Assembly: GCF_028622095.1 (NCBI RefSeq)
Contig: NZ_CP115165.1
Coordinates: 1,733,501-1,797,500 of the forward strand
From: Deinococcus aquaticus
Lineage (GTDB): Bacteria > Deinococcota > Deinococci > Deinococcales > Deinococcaceae
DNA length: 64,000 nt
Direction: 5' to 3'
Position numbers and translations under genes: made by a program. Of this stretch, positions 38,438 to 46,937 are shown piece after piece (positions within the stretch are counted from its first letter, which is position 1; every line of letters begins with the position of its first letter). Below the pieces are notes generated by a model, which worked only from the letters and a program-made list of their open reading frames with translations, had not been told where the DNA came from and made no database searches.

Positions 38438-39307
38438 ATGACCACTGCATCCACCCCGCCCGTCCTGCCCGGCAGCACCCACGTCGGCACGGTCCAGCTG
38501 AACGCCCGCGACCTGCCCGGCCTCACGCGCTTCTACGCTGACCTGCTGGGCCTGAACGTCACCTGGCCCAACCCCACCCAGGCGGTCCTGAGCGCCCACG
38601 GCACCCCGCTGCTGCACCTGCACGCCGCGCCCGACCTGCCCGCCCCCGCCCCCACCCGCCCCGGCCTGTACCACACGGCCTTCCTGTTGCCTACCCGCGC
38701 CGACCTGGGCCGCTGGCTGGCGCACGCCGCCCGCCTGGGCCACCGCATCGGCAGCGGCGACCACCTCGTCAGCGAGGCCTTCTACCTGAGCGACCCCGAA
38801 GGCAACGGCATCGAGGTCTACGCCGACCGCCCCCGCGACACCTGGACCTGGAAAGACGGACAGGTGCAGATGGCCACGAACGCCGTGGACGCGCAGGGCG
38901 TCCTCCAGGCGGCCGGAATCGACCCCGCCACACTGGACGGCGCCGCACCCTTCAGCGCCCCCGCCGGAACCACCATCGGGCACATTCACCTGAAAGTCGG
39001 CAGCGCCGCGCAGGCCGCCCGCTGGTACAGAGACACGTTGGGCCTGGACGTGGTCGCCGACATGGGCAGCGCCGCCTTCCTGTCCTGGGGCGGGTACCAC
39101 CACCACATCGGCCTGAACGAATGGCACAGCGCCGGGCAGCCCACCCCAGCCGCGCCCGCCGCCGGCCTGCGCGACTTCACGCTGCTCGCCCTGGACCTGG
39201 AGCCCCTGCGTGCCCACCTGGACGGCCGCCCGGATGTGCAGAGCGGCCCGGACTCCCTGAGCGTCACTGACCCCTGGGGCAATCGCCTGAGCGTGCAGCA
39301 GGGCTGA
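38438..39307 (+). CDS. CatE-like catechol 2,3-dioxygenase (VOC family)
   Basis: A 289-residue protein with two vicinal-oxygen-chelate modules. The first (about 15-125) has [25 protein letters not shown] and [17 protein letters not shown]. The second (about 180-285) has [26 protein letters not shown] and [12 protein letters not shown], with the probable metal histidines. This arrangement is that of Bacillus CatE, which cleaves catechol rings. ATG 38438 was chosen as the start of the family similarity; the ORF extends upstream through the AT-rich dyad. Its stop codon abuts the deleted repeat copy. Confidence 0.84.
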   Translation: MTTASTPPVLPGSTHVGTVQLNARDLPGLTRFYADLLGLNVTWPNPTQAVLSAHGTPLLHLHAAPDLPAPAPTRPGLYHTAFLLPTRADLGRWLAHAARLGHRIGSGDHLVSEAFYLSDPEGNGIEVYADRPRDTWTWKDGQVQMATNAVDAQGVLQAAGIDPATLDGAAPFSAPAGTTIGHIHLKVGSAAQAARWYRDTLGLDVVADMGSAAFLSWGGYHHHIGLNEWHSAGQPTPAAPAAGLRDFTLLALDLEPLRAHLDGRPDVQSGPDSLSVTDPWGNRLSVQQG

Positions 39308-39384
39308 TACGGACTTCCGATTGAGTGGTTTGCCAGAACCGTTCAATCCGAGCAGAGCGGGTGAGAGACAGACGGAGTCCGTAT
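39307..39384 (+). repeat. 135-bp element, internally deleted copy (78 bp)
   Basis: Both ends are present (ATACGGACTTCCG and CGGAGTCCGTAT), as is the first hairpin (GATTGAGTGG with CGTTCAATC). The second hairpin and the GGGTTCCGG block are missing. It begins on the last base of the dioxygenase stop codon. Confidence 0.78.
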
Positions 39385-39424
39385 GACCCGCACAGCGCCC
39401 CGCACCGACCCGGTACGCTGGAGC

Positions 39425-40270
39425 ATGCACACCCTGTTCCGGTCACTCCCGATGGCCCTGGCACTCGTCACGGCGCAGGCCGCCGCGCCCGCCGGGTTGC
39501 ACCCCACGCTGGCGGTCATGCCGGGCGAACCCACCGCGTACCTGCTGGGCAGCTGGCAGGGCGGCCGCTGGCTGAGCGCCCCACAGACCCGCGCCCGCCT
39601 GCAGGGCACCGAGTCGTACCGCCGCCTCGCGCCGGGGGTAACGCCCACCCAACTGCGCGCTGGCGGCATTGCCACATCACTGGGTGCCCCCTGCGAGGAC
39701 ACCTTCGAGGTGCCCGTGCCGTCCCTGCCGCGCGGACTGGCGGTCCTGACCCCCGCTGCCCTGAACGCCCAGCCCCGCCCCGTCACGGAACTGCCCACCC
39801 GCAACGCCACGTACGAACGCATCGTGCGCGACGAACTGATCCGCCGGGGCGTGGTGGCCCCGCAGGTCACCCTGACCCGCCTGACCCGCACCGACCTGGA
39901 CGGCAACGGCACGCAGGAAGTCATCATCGAGGCCCGCCGTTTCCGGGGCGCCAGCGGCGACTTCCCGCCCCCCACCGGGCAGCCCGGCGATTACAGCCTG
40001 CTGCTGCTGCGGCACGTGACTGCCGGACGCGCCGTGACCACCGTCCTGGGCGCGCACGTCGCCCCCCGCACCCCCTGGAATCCCGAGAGCAGCGACCCCA
40101 TGCCCATGGCCACCCAGTACCGGCTGGTCGGCGTGGCCGACCTGAACGGCGACGGCCGCATGGAACTCGTGCTGCACGACGCCTACTACGAGGGCGCGGG
40201 CTTCACCGTGCAGGAGTGGACACCCGCCGGACTGCGTCCCACCCCGCTCGATAGCGGCTGCGGTGCCTGA
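39425..40270 (+). CDS. Secreted protein with FG-GAP/EF-hand-like repeats
   Basis: A 281-residue exported protein: signal peptide MHTLFRSLPMALALVTAQAAA, then a domain with two acidic loops of FG-GAP or calcium-loop type (TDLDGNGTQEVIIEARR and ADLNGDGRMELVLHDAYY). Such loops are typical of VCBS/FG-GAP proteins, but two copies are too few for a full propeller. The start at 39425 is preferred over the in-frame ATG at 39383, because TACGCT lies 5 nt upstream and the signal peptide then begins at residue 1. Role unknown. Confidence 0.75.
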   Translation: MHTLFRSLPMALALVTAQAAAPAGLHPTLAVMPGEPTAYLLGSWQGGRWLSAPQTRARLQGTESYRRLAPGVTPTQLRAGGIATSLGAPCEDTFEVPVPSLPRGLAVLTPAALNAQPRPVTELPTRNATYERIVRDELIRRGVVAPQVTLTRLTRTDLDGNGTQEVIIEARRFRGASGDFPPPTGQPGDYSLLLLRHVTAGRAVTTVLGAHVAPRTPWNPESSDPMPMATQYRLVGVADLNGDGRMELVLHDAYYEGAGFTVQEWTPAGLRPTPLDSGCGA

Positions 40271-40303
40271 ACGCCGGCGCGCCGGGCGCTACACTCGGCA
40301 GTC

Positions 40304-40621
40304 ATGAGCGACTCCCAGCGCGTCCTGGCCGGACCCACCACCGAGATGCCCGAAGGCCACCAGAGTACCGTCGACCTGAACGGCGTCAGCGTGCTCGTCG
40401 TGAACTTCGAGGGCACGTACTACGCCCTGCGCAACAACTGCACCCACAAGGACTACCCGCTGCTGGGCGGCGACGTCAGTATGGGCCGCATCACCTGCGA
40501 GAAGCACGGCGCGAAATTTGAACTCGCGACCGGCAAGGCTAGGACCCTGCCCGCCGTGAAACCCGTGAAGCTCTACCGCACCGAGATCGAGGACGGCGCG
40601 GTGTACGTCTCGGAGCTGTAA
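40304..40621 (+). CDS. Rieske [2Fe-2S] ferredoxin-like protein
   Basis: A 105-residue Rieske domain. Cluster ligands are Cys-x-His in [13 protein letters not shown] and Cys-x2-His in [17 protein letters not shown], giving one [2Fe-2S] centre. The absence of other domains suggests an electron carrier of the NirD/BphF type for some oxygenase or reductase not encoded nearby. TACACT lies 8 nt before the ATG. Confidence 0.92.
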   Translation: MSDSQRVLAGPTTEMPEGHQSTVDLNGVSVLVVNFEGTYYALRNNCTHKDYPLLGGDVSMGRITCEKHGAKFELATGKARTLPAVKPVKLYRTEIEDGAVYVSEL

Positions 40622-40626
40622 CCGCA

Positions 40627-40665
40627 GAAGGCGGGATGCCATGACTGTCACCGCGCCCCGCCTTC
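40627..40665. terminator. Hairpin between Rieske gene and convergent hypothetical gene
   Basis: GAAGGCGGG (40627-40635) pairs with CCCGCCTTC (40657-40665) around a 21-nt loop. The long loop makes it a weaker candidate. Confidence 0.5.
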
Positions 40666-40681
40666 CTCTCACTGCGTCCCC

Positions 40682-41194
40682 TCAGAATCCCCGGTCGCCG
40701 TCGCCGCGGACCTGATGCTCCAGTTCGCTCGGCTCGCCTTCCGGCAGGTCGCCCGGACGCTGACTCACGCGGGGCGGTCCCTGCTCGCTGGGCGGCGTGT
40801 ACCCGGGATTCGGGTCTATCGCCGCCTGACGCGTCTCCAGCGCCGTGACCGTGGACGCCGTGATCCCCACGCCCGCCGACGGCACGATGGCGTCCAGGTG
40901 CTCGCCGCCCAGGCCCGCCACCGTCTGCGCCCCGGCGAACTCGGCGTCCTGCTGCGCGTGCTCCATGGCCACCACATCCCGCGTGGCGAGGTGATCGAAC
41001 TGCCCCGTCACTTCCCTGGCGTCCGGCACGTCTACCGGTGTGTACCGGCTCTCGTCGGCGCTGCCCACGCGGTCACCTTCGGGCGTGGTCGTGTACGCCT
41101 CCTGATGGTCGTCCTTGCGGTCCGGGGTGTCGAAACCCGTCTGCGCGCCGTGCTCACCCGTCAGGGGAGCGTTCCCACTACGTTCGTTGTCCAT
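40682..41194 (-). CDS. Hydrophilic, probably disordered protein
   Basis: A 170-residue protein with almost no hydrophobic core, rich in Asp, Glu, Gly, Thr and Pro. It has stretches such as TPDRKDDHQEAYTTTPEGDRVGSADESRY and a central Ala-rich segment. Such proteins in Deinococci are often stress or desiccation related, which is only a suggestion here. CAGACT lies 7 nt before the ATG on the minus strand, a near match to the leaderless box. Confidence 0.62.
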   Translation of the reverse strand: MDNERSGNAPLTGEHGAQTGFDTPDRKDDHQEAYTTTPEGDRVGSADESRYTPVDVPDAREVTGQFDHLATRDVVAMEHAQQDAEFAGAQTVAGLGGEHLDAIVPSAGVGITASTVTALETRQAAIDPNPGYTPPSEQGPPRVSQRPGDLPEGEPSELEHQVRGDGDRGF

Positions 41195-41264
41195 ACCCGC
41201 CAGTCTGCGCCGCCCCGGCCCGCCCGCGCATTCCGGCTTTCTTCAGGCACTCCGGCCGCAACCT

Positions 41265-41963
41265 TCAGGAAAGTGCGCCCGGCCCCGACTCCAGCGCGTT
41301 CGCCAGCGCCGCGTGCCCCTCTTCCCGCGCCAGATCCGCCGCGCTAAGACCTTCATCCTCCGTGCGTGCGCCCACCCGCGCCCCCTGCGCCCGCAGGAAC
41401 GCCACGAGGTCCGCGTCCCCACTGCGGGCCGCTGCCATCAGCGGCGTGAACCCACCCTGCTGCGCGGCATTCACGTCCGCGCCCGCCGCCACCAGCGCCC
41501 GCGCCAGCCCCGCGTGCCCCCCGGCCACCGCCGAATGCAGCGGCTGCACCCGCATGGCATTCCGGCTGACCGCGTTCACGTTCGCCCCGCGCGACAGGAG
41601 TTCCTGCGCGGCTTCCATGCGACCGAAGAACGCCGCGAGTCCTAGCGGACTGAACCCGTCGCTGCCCACGCCGTTCACCCGCGCCGGATCGGCGTCCAGC
41701 TCACGCGTCAGGGCCGCCCCGTCACCCAGCGCCGCCGCCGCAAACACGTCCAGCGGCGCACCCAGCTCTGCGAGCACCCGCGCCATGTCCGCCCGCCCGT
41801 ACGACACCGCGAACAGCACCGGACTCGCCCCCAGCGGACTGGACGTGCCCAGCAATCCCGCATCCGACGCCACCAGCGCGCGTAGCAGCGCCTCATCCCG
41901 CGTCTTGATCGCCAGGAAGAACGCCGCCTCCTGGTCCCCCACCACACCCGTGCCGTCAGTCAT
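41265..41963 (-). CDS. Ankyrin-repeat protein
   Basis: A 232-residue protein with about five to six ankyrin repeats, e.g. DGFSPLGLAAFFGRMEAAQELLSRGANVNAV, VQPLHSAVAGGHAGLARALVAAGADVNAA and GFTPLMAAARSGDADLVAFLRAQGARVGA. Ankyrin repeats bind other proteins; no partner domain is present. The ATG overlaps the stop codon of the upstream serine hydrolase (ATGA), so translation may be coupled, and TACCCT lies 6 nt upstream as an internal leaderless promoter. Confidence 0.88.
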   Translation of the reverse strand: MTDGTGVVGDQEAAFFLAIKTRDEALLRALVASDAGLLGTSSPLGASPVLFAVSYGRADMARVLAELGAPLDVFAAAALGDGAALTRELDADPARVNGVGSDGFSPLGLAAFFGRMEAAQELLSRGANVNAVSRNAMRVQPLHSAVAGGHAGLARALVAAGADVNAAQQGGFTPLMAAARSGDADLVAFLRAQGARVGARTEDEGLSAADLAREEGHAALANALESGPGALS

Positions 41964-43387
41964 GCGCCCAGGGTAGAGGCTCGGGCACTCAGCGTGTGGT
42001 CCTCGCCGTAGTGTGGGGCGCACAGTTGCACGGTCAGCGCCGCGCCCGGCCCGGCCCAGCGCACCTCCCAGCGCGCCCCGTCCTCGATCAGCAGCAGGGT
42101 CAGGACCAGCGCGCCGTCTGCCTGCCACCCGGCCCGCACCGTGAGCGCCACGTTCACGCCCCAGGTGGTGATCCGGCCGTCCTGCCAGCCGTTCAGCCGG
42201 AACGGGACGGTGTGCGGCGTGGCCCCGAGGATGTCCAGCGTGCCGCGCCCGCCCGAGACGGTCAGCTGCGCGGACTCCCAGCCCTCGCCGTTCGGGTCGA
42301 ACACGAACTGCGCCTGCACGTCCCGCAGTGGGGGCGGGTCGAGAAGGTCCGGCACGTCCAGCGTGAGGCCCGCGCAGCGCACCCGCAGCGCCTCCTCATC
42401 TGGACTGGGCGGCAGGGGAGAGGGCTGAAGGCGGCCCAGCAGGTGTGTCCAGGTGTGATCCAGCACGCGCTGCATGTTCCCCACGCCCGCCGTGACGGCC
42501 AGCACCATGTCCTGTTCCGGCATCACCACGCAGAACTGCCCGAACGCGCCGTCCGCCCGGTACGCCCCGTGACGGCAGCGCCACAGCTGATACCCGTACC
42601 CCTGCGCCCAGTCGCTGTTCCCGTCGCCGGGGTTCGTGCCGGGCGGAACGTGTGCGGCACTCATGGCGTCCACCCAGGCCGGAGCCAGCACCTGCCGCCC
42701 CTGCCACCTGCCCCGGTTCAGGAGCAGTTGCCCGAACCTCGCCACGTCCCCGGTGCGCAGGTGCAGGCCCCAGCCGCCCAGATCCACGCCCTGCGCGTTC
42801 GACGGCCACGCGGCCTCCCCGATGCCCAGCGGGTCCAGCAGGCGCGGCGTCAGGAACTCCAGCAGGGTCTGCCCGGTCACGCGCTGCACCAGCGCCGACA
42901 GCAGGAACGATGCGCCGCTGTTGTACACGAAGTGCGTGCCCGGCGTGAACTCGACCGGCTGTGCCAGAACGGCCCGCACCCAGTCCTCCTCACCCGCCGC
43001 GTACAGGACGTCCGTCGTGTCTGCCGCGTGCCCGGTGCGCATGGTCAGCAGGTCCTCGACCCGCATGGCCCGCAGGTGCCCGCCCACCACCTCCGGCAGC
43101 GCGTCGGGGAAGAAGTCCACCACGCGGTCATCCAGCCGCAGCCGACCCTCATGGATCAGCAGGCCGGCCCCCGCCGCCGCGAACGCCTTGCTCAGCGAGT
43201 ACAGGTGATGCACCCGCCCCGGTACATACGGAAACCAGTGGCCACCGGCCAGCACCCGCCCCGAGCACAGCAGCGTGAACCCGTGCAGTTCCAGTCCATC
43301 CGCCGCCAGCGCGTCCAGCCACGCCAGCATCGCCCCGGACGGCAGACCCAACGACTCCGGCGAAGCTTGATCAGGTGAAAGAGGCAC
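41960..43387 (-). CDS. Serine hydrolase, class C beta-lactamase family
   Basis: A 475-residue penicillin-binding/beta-lactamase-fold protein. The nucleophile motif is Ser64-Leu-Ser-Lys67 in HHLYSLSKAF, and the second motif is YNS in HFVYNSGASF. The catalytic domain spans about residues 15-345; the last 120 residues are an extra beta-rich domain. No signal peptide is seen, so an esterase role is as likely as a cell-wall one. Start GTG 43387 is tentative: conserved sequence begins about there, but no ribosome site is seen. The start lies inside a direct repeat that recurs at 44553. Confidence 0.84.
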   Translation of the reverse strand: MPLSPDQASPESLGLPSGAMLAWLDALAADGLELHGFTLLCSGRVLAGGHWFPYVPGRVHHLYSLSKAFAAAGAGLLIHEGRLRLDDRVVDFFPDALPEVVGGHLRAMRVEDLLTMRTGHAADTTDVLYAAGEEDWVRAVLAQPVEFTPGTHFVYNSGASFLLSALVQRVTGQTLLEFLTPRLLDPLGIGEAAWPSNAQGVDLGGWGLHLRTGDVARFGQLLLNRGRWQGRQVLAPAWVDAMSAAHVPPGTNPGDGNSDWAQGYGYQLWRCRHGAYRADGAFGQFCVVMPEQDMVLAVTAGVGNMQRVLDHTWTHLLGRLQPSPLPPSPDEEALRVRCAGLTLDVPDLLDPPPLRDVQAQFVFDPNGEGWESAQLTVSGGRGTLDILGATPHTVPFRLNGWQDGRITTWGVNVALTVRAGWQADGALVLTLLLIEDGARWEVRWAGPGAALTVQLCAPHYGEDHTLSARASTLGA

Positions 43388-43437
43388 GCCCCAGGGTAGG
43401 GGACATGCCTCTGCGGCGGAATCCGCCAGTTGGCGCA
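43375..43437 (-). repeat. 62-bp direct repeat, copy 1, at serine hydrolase start
   Basis: Shares with 44553-44614 the block GTGAAAGA, a CACGCCCC/GGGGACNTGCC hairpin, and an identical 20-mer GGAATCCGCCAGTTGGCGCA holding a CGCCA/TGGCG hairpin. It covers the upstream region and the presumed GTG of the serine hydrolase. Confidence 0.75.
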
Positions 43438-43544
43438 CCTGCCGGTGATCTTCCGTGCTTGGGACTTGATGCCTTGCACATCGTTGCCCTGCGGTCGTCC
43501 AAACCCGCAGTCTCTCTGCTGCGCTGTTCGTGCCAGGATGCCGC

Positions 43545-44516
43545 ATGCATTCCCCGATTCAACTCCTGAACGAGGCAGGCGTGACCTTCTTTCCGCCTGC
43601 CACTATGGCGCAGATTCAGGTTGTCGAAGACAGACTCGGGATCCCCGTTCCAGACGAGATCAGGGCCCTGTACCTTGATCACGATGGGGAGCAGGAGAGT
43701 ATGGATCCTGTTCTCCTGGCGAGACTCCAGAGCCTCGCTGAATTGAGCAACACCCTGGACGAGATGGACGAATTCCTGCTCAATGAGGCCCCGACTCTCC
43801 GAGGATTGTTCGTGCCGCTATGGTCGGACGACGGCAGTAATTACTTCGTGTTCTTCCTGAGCGGACCCGAGCGCGGAATGATCGGCTGGACGAACCATGA
43901 GGAGCCGTGCTTTATCGCGCCACACTACCGGACCATGGCTGGGTTGTATGCGTCTCTCGTGTCGGCATATAACCGCAACGGTTTCGAGCTTGAGCGAGAG
44001 TACACCGGAGACTCTGGGATAGGTGAACGTGAAGGGCGAGTGTTCGACGCGCACCTTGCCGCCTACGATCCTGCCTTGGACGCGTCGGTACGGGATTACC
44101 ACGGGGCATTCCTCCTGACCTTGTGTCCTCTGGGCCGTGAGCATGAGCTGCTGCCTTTGTTGCAGGACGATCGCCTGGCGGTCCTCACGGGTAACCTTCT
44201 GTCCCGGCGGGAATGTCAATGGGTATTGCCAGCGCTGATTGAAGCCGTGAGAGATTTTGCCTCGGACAGTTCCATAGCGTTCAATCTGCTGAATGCCATC
44301 ACCGACCTGGACGCCCCGAACACCGGCGAGGCGCTGGTAAATCTGGCGCGCGACTACCCCGTCGCATTGAGCGCGCACTATCTGGCCGAGGCGCTGCAAC
44401 GCTGTGGCTTCAAGGTGGAACGTCCGCAGAATGCACAGGGTCGTTTCGTGCAGGCCCGGATCAGCGTCGAGACGGAACCTGACGGTTGGCTGGTCCTGGC
44501 GTGGGCAAACAGTTGA
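43545..44516 (+). CDS. SUKH (SMI1/KNR4) family protein
   Basis: A 323-residue protein whose N-terminal half has the SMI1/KNR4 pattern: TMAQIQVVEDRLGIPVPDEIRALYLDHDGEQE, then an aspartate-rich linker, WSDDGSNYFVFFLSGPERGMIGWTNHEE and ASLVSAYNRNGFEL. SUKH proteins are often immunity proteins against polymorphic toxins, but no toxin gene is adjacent, so it may be an orphan. The C-terminal 170 residues are helical and match nothing I know. Base composition is visibly lower in GC than its neighbours, and the gene lies opposite to both, between 62-bp direct repeats. ATG 43545 is preferred; 43530 is an alternative. Confidence 0.75.
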   Translation: MHSPIQLLNEAGVTFFPPATMAQIQVVEDRLGIPVPDEIRALYLDHDGEQESMDPVLLARLQSLAELSNTLDEMDEFLLNEAPTLRGLFVPLWSDDGSNYFVFFLSGPERGMIGWTNHEEPCFIAPHYRTMAGLYASLVSAYNRNGFELEREYTGDSGIGEREGRVFDAHLAAYDPALDASVRDYHGAFLLTLCPLGREHELLPLLQDDRLAVLTGNLLSRRECQWVLPALIEAVRDFASDSSIAFNLLNAITDLDAPNTGEALVNLARDYPVALSAHYLAEALQRCGFKVERPQNAQGRFVQARISVETEPDGWLVLAWANS

Positions 44517-44552
44517 TGGACGTGCGGCCTGCGCAGGGACGCTGAGCGGCAT

Positions 44553-44614
44553 GTGAAAGACACGCCCCCATTTCTGGGGACGTGCCTGCACAGTGGAATC
44601 CGCCAGTTGGCGCA
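44553..44614 (-). repeat. 62-bp direct repeat, copy 2, behind thiolase gene
   Basis: Same orientation as the copy at 43375, ending 3 bp before the thiolase stop codon. Its two hairpins probably form the thiolase terminator. Reading towards the serine hydrolase it also contains a GTG at the matching place, now leading nowhere. Confidence 0.75.
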
Positions 44615-44617
44615 GCG

Positions 44618-45790
44618 TTACGCCCGCGCGCGCACCACGATGGCGATGCCCATGCCGCCGCCGATGCACAGGCTGGCGACGCCGGTTTCCTTGCCCAGGC
44701 GGCGCAGCTGGTGGATCAGCGTGACGAGCACGCGCGCGCCACTGGCCCCGATGGGGTGCCCGAGGGCGACGGCGCCGCCCGTGACGTTCACGCGGGCGGG
44801 GTCGGCGTTCAGGTCGCGCACGACGGCCAGGGACTGCGCGGCGAACGCCTCGTTCAGTTCGAACAGGTCTACGTCCGCGACCGTCATGCCGGCGCGGTTC
44901 AGGGCGACGGGGACGGCCCTGGCGGGCCCGATGCCCATGATGGCGGGGTCCACGCCGATGGCGGCGTAACTGGCGATCTCGGCCAGGATGGGCAGCCCGT
45001 GCGCCTGGGCGTATTCCTCGCTGGCGACCAGCAGCATGGCGGCGCCGTCGTTGATGCCGCTGGCGTTCCCGGCGGTGACGGTGCCGTCCTTCCTGAAGGC
45101 GGGGCGCAGTTTGGCCAGGGCCTCGGCGGTGGTGGCGCGGGGGTACTCGTCGGCGCTGAAGGTGGTGGGGCCCTTGCGGCCCGGCACTTCCACGCTGACC
45201 AGTTCGTCTGCGAAGAAGCCTCCGGCCTGCGCGGTGGCGGCGCGGTTCTGGCTCTCCAGGGCGAAGGCGTCCTGTTCCTCGCGGGTCAGGTTCCACGCCT
45301 CGGCGATGTTCTCGGCGGTGATGCCCATGTGGTACCCGCCGAACACGTCGGTCAGGCCTTCCGAGAGGATGGAATCCAGCGCCTGCGCGTGCCCCAGCCG
45401 GTAGCCTTCGCGGGCGCGGGGCAGCAGGTACGGCGCGCCGCTCATGCTTTCCGTGCCGCCCGCGAGGTACAGCTGCCCGTCCCCGGCCTTGATGCCCTGC
45501 GCGGCGCTGATGACGGCCTGAAGGCCGCTGCCGCACACGCGGTTGACGGTCAGGCCCGGCACGTCATTGGGCAGGCCCGCGCCGATGCCCACCTGTCGGC
45601 CCACGTTCATGCCGTTTCCGGCCTGAAGGACGTTGCCCACGATCACGTCGGCCACGTCCGCGCTGTTCACTCCGTCCAGCACGGCTTTCGCGGCCGTGAT
45701 GCCCAGGTCAGCGGCCGAGACGTGTTGCAGGCTGCCCATGAAGTTCCCGATCGGCGTGCGCTTCGCCGCCACGATCACCAGTTTGCTCAT
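44618..45790 (-). CDS. Acetyl-CoA acetyltransferase (thiolase)
   Basis: A 390-residue thiolase that condenses two acetyl-CoA or cleaves 3-ketoacyl-CoA. The nucleophilic Cys86 is in [12 protein letters not shown]. The second site is [10 protein letters not shown] and the C-terminal cysteine motif is [11 protein letters not shown]. It looks like a biosynthetic (AtoB/PhaA) type, but no PHB or mevalonate gene is adjacent. TATTCT lies 6 nt before the ATG on the minus strand. Confidence 0.94.
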   Translation of the reverse strand: MSKLVIVAAKRTPIGNFMGSLQHVSAADLGITAAKAVLDGVNSADVADVIVGNVLQAGNGMNVGRQVGIGAGLPNDVPGLTVNRVCGSGLQAVISAAQGIKAGDGQLYLAGGTESMSGAPYLLPRAREGYRLGHAQALDSILSEGLTDVFGGYHMGITAENIAEAWNLTREEQDAFALESQNRAATAQAGGFFADELVSVEVPGRKGPTTFSADEYPRATTAEALAKLRPAFRKDGTVTAGNASGINDGAAMLLVASEEYAQAHGLPILAEIASYAAIGVDPAIMGIGPARAVPVALNRAGMTVADVDLFELNEAFAAQSLAVVRDLNADPARVNVTGGAVALGHPIGASGARVLVTLIHQLRRLGKETGVASLCIGGGMGIAIVVRARA

Positions 45791-45860
45791 GCCCGGAGAA
45801 TAACGGTCGTTAGGGGGCCGCGCCGGTCACCGGGGTGGGAACGGAGGTGGGTATGTCCGC

Positions 45861-45912
45861 TTGACGGCCTGCGAACCGGGAAGCATATTGAAAAACGATA
45901 ATATCGATTATC
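45861..45912 (+). promoter_or_regulatory. Promoter and operator of the DUF2975-XRE cassette
   Basis: TTGACG (45861) and CATATT (45884) are separated by exactly 17 nt. Immediately downstream, over the expected start of transcription, lies GATAAT-ATCG-ATTATC, a perfect 6+6 dyad in an AT-rich patch. That is where a small XRE repressor encoded in the same operon would block its own promoter. Confidence 0.65.
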
Positions 45913-45932
45913 AATAAAACCCTGGAGGCTCC

Positions 45933-46574
45933 ATGCTGACCCCCGCCCGCGCCCAGACCATCCTGTCCTTCACGCTCACGGTCATGCTGATCCTGACTGC
46001 CCTGTCACTCCTGCTGCTCCTGCTGGGTGGCCTGTTGCAGCACACGTTCAGTCTGACCCTGCCCCTGAACCTCACCCTCGACCTCGCAGGCGGTCAGTAC
46101 GGACTGTCGAGCGTGCACCTGCCACTCGCCGACCTGCCGATCTGGGTGAAAGCGGCCTGGATGGTTAGCATGGCCCTGCTCTTGACTGGCCTGATCGCCC
46201 TGCTGTGGGGCGCCCGGCAGTTCACGCGCCGCCTGCTGAGCGACCCGTTCCACCCCGCCAACGCCCGCGACCTGACCCTCGCCGCGCGACTGGCTCTGTC
46301 ATGGCAAGGCCTGTCCCTTTTGGCCCCATTCGTGAATCGCTGGCTGATCGCCCAGACCCACCCGCTGGACGCACTGAACCGCCAGTTCCCGGCAGATGCC
46401 GTCATATCGGGACAAGAAGTGGCCCTGACCACGTCTTTCGGCATCCTCGGCGTGAATCTCACGCCCCTGCTGATCGCCGCGGCCTGCGTGCTGTTCTCCG
46501 CCGCCCTCACCCAGGCCGCACACATCCGCGAGCAGGAACGGCAACTGCGCGCCGAACAGGAACTGACGGTCTGA
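45933..46574 (+). CDS. DUF2975 membrane protein
   Basis: A 213-residue protein with four membrane segments in two pairs separated by a loop, as in DUF2975. DPFHPANARDLTLAARLAL is the conserved cytoplasmic segment. DUF2975 proteins occur almost always upstream of a small YozG-like XRE regulator, as here, and their role is unknown. GGAGGCTCC is the ribosome site. The promoter has an overlapping dyad. Confidence 0.86.
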   Translation: MLTPARAQTILSFTLTVMLILTALSLLLLLLGGLLQHTFSLTLPLNLTLDLAGGQYGLSSVHLPLADLPIWVKAAWMVSMALLLTGLIALLWGARQFTRRLLSDPFHPANARDLTLAARLALSWQGLSLLAPFVNRWLIAQTHPLDALNRQFPADAVISGQEVALTTSFGILGVNLTPLLIAAACVLFSAALTQAAHIREQERQLRAEQELTV

Positions 46575-46575
46575 C

Positions 46576-46803
46576 ATGCCCATCCGCGTGCACCTCGACG
46601 ACCTGCTGGCGCAGCGGGGCATGACCCTCTCGGAACTCTCCTCGCGGGTGGAGATCACCCTGGCGAACCTCAGCATCCTGAAGACCGGGAAGGCCCGCGC
46701 GGTGCGCTTCAGCACCCTGGACGCCCTGTGCCGCGCGCTGGACTGTCAGCCCGGCGACCTGCTGGTGTGGGAAAGCGGCCCGCCCGAACAAGACGACCCA
46801 TGA
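46576..46803 (+). CDS. XRE/YozG-like helix-turn-helix regulator
   Basis: A 75-residue DNA-binding protein with a Cro/C1-type domain: LLAQRGMTLSELSSRVEITLANLSILKTGKARAVRFSTLDALCRALDCQPGDLL. It starts one base behind the stop codon of the DUF2975 gene, so the pair is an operon. It is the likely binder of the GATAAT-ATCG-ATTATC dyad. Its stop codon is shared with the first base of a repeat copy. Confidence 0.92.
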   Translation: MPIRVHLDDLLAQRGMTLSELSSRVEITLANLSILKTGKARAVRFSTLDALCRALDCQPGDLLVWESGPPEQDDP

Positions 46804-46937
46804 TACGCACGCCGCTCAAATGGTTTGCAGAACCATTCAATCCGAGTGGACCGTAGTAGGAGCAGGGCGGGTTCCGGGCGTGGAGTTGGCACCCCAGTGG
46901 TGTTCCGGGTTGTCAACGAAACAGACGGAATCCGTAT
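46803..46937 (+). repeat. 135-bp palindromic element, full copy 3
   Basis: Begins on the A of the XRE gene stop codon and ends on the A (minus strand) of the DoxX-like gene stop codon, thus filling the whole space between two convergent genes. The left end has diverged (ATACGCACGCCG). Both hairpins are recognisable, the second being imperfect. Confidence 0.85.

Noticed and set aside
39383..39424. ATG at the end of the deleted repeat as start of the secreted protein
   Set aside because: It has a GGAG upstream, but the in-frame ATG at 39425 has a TACGCT box 5 nt upstream and begins directly with a signal peptide.
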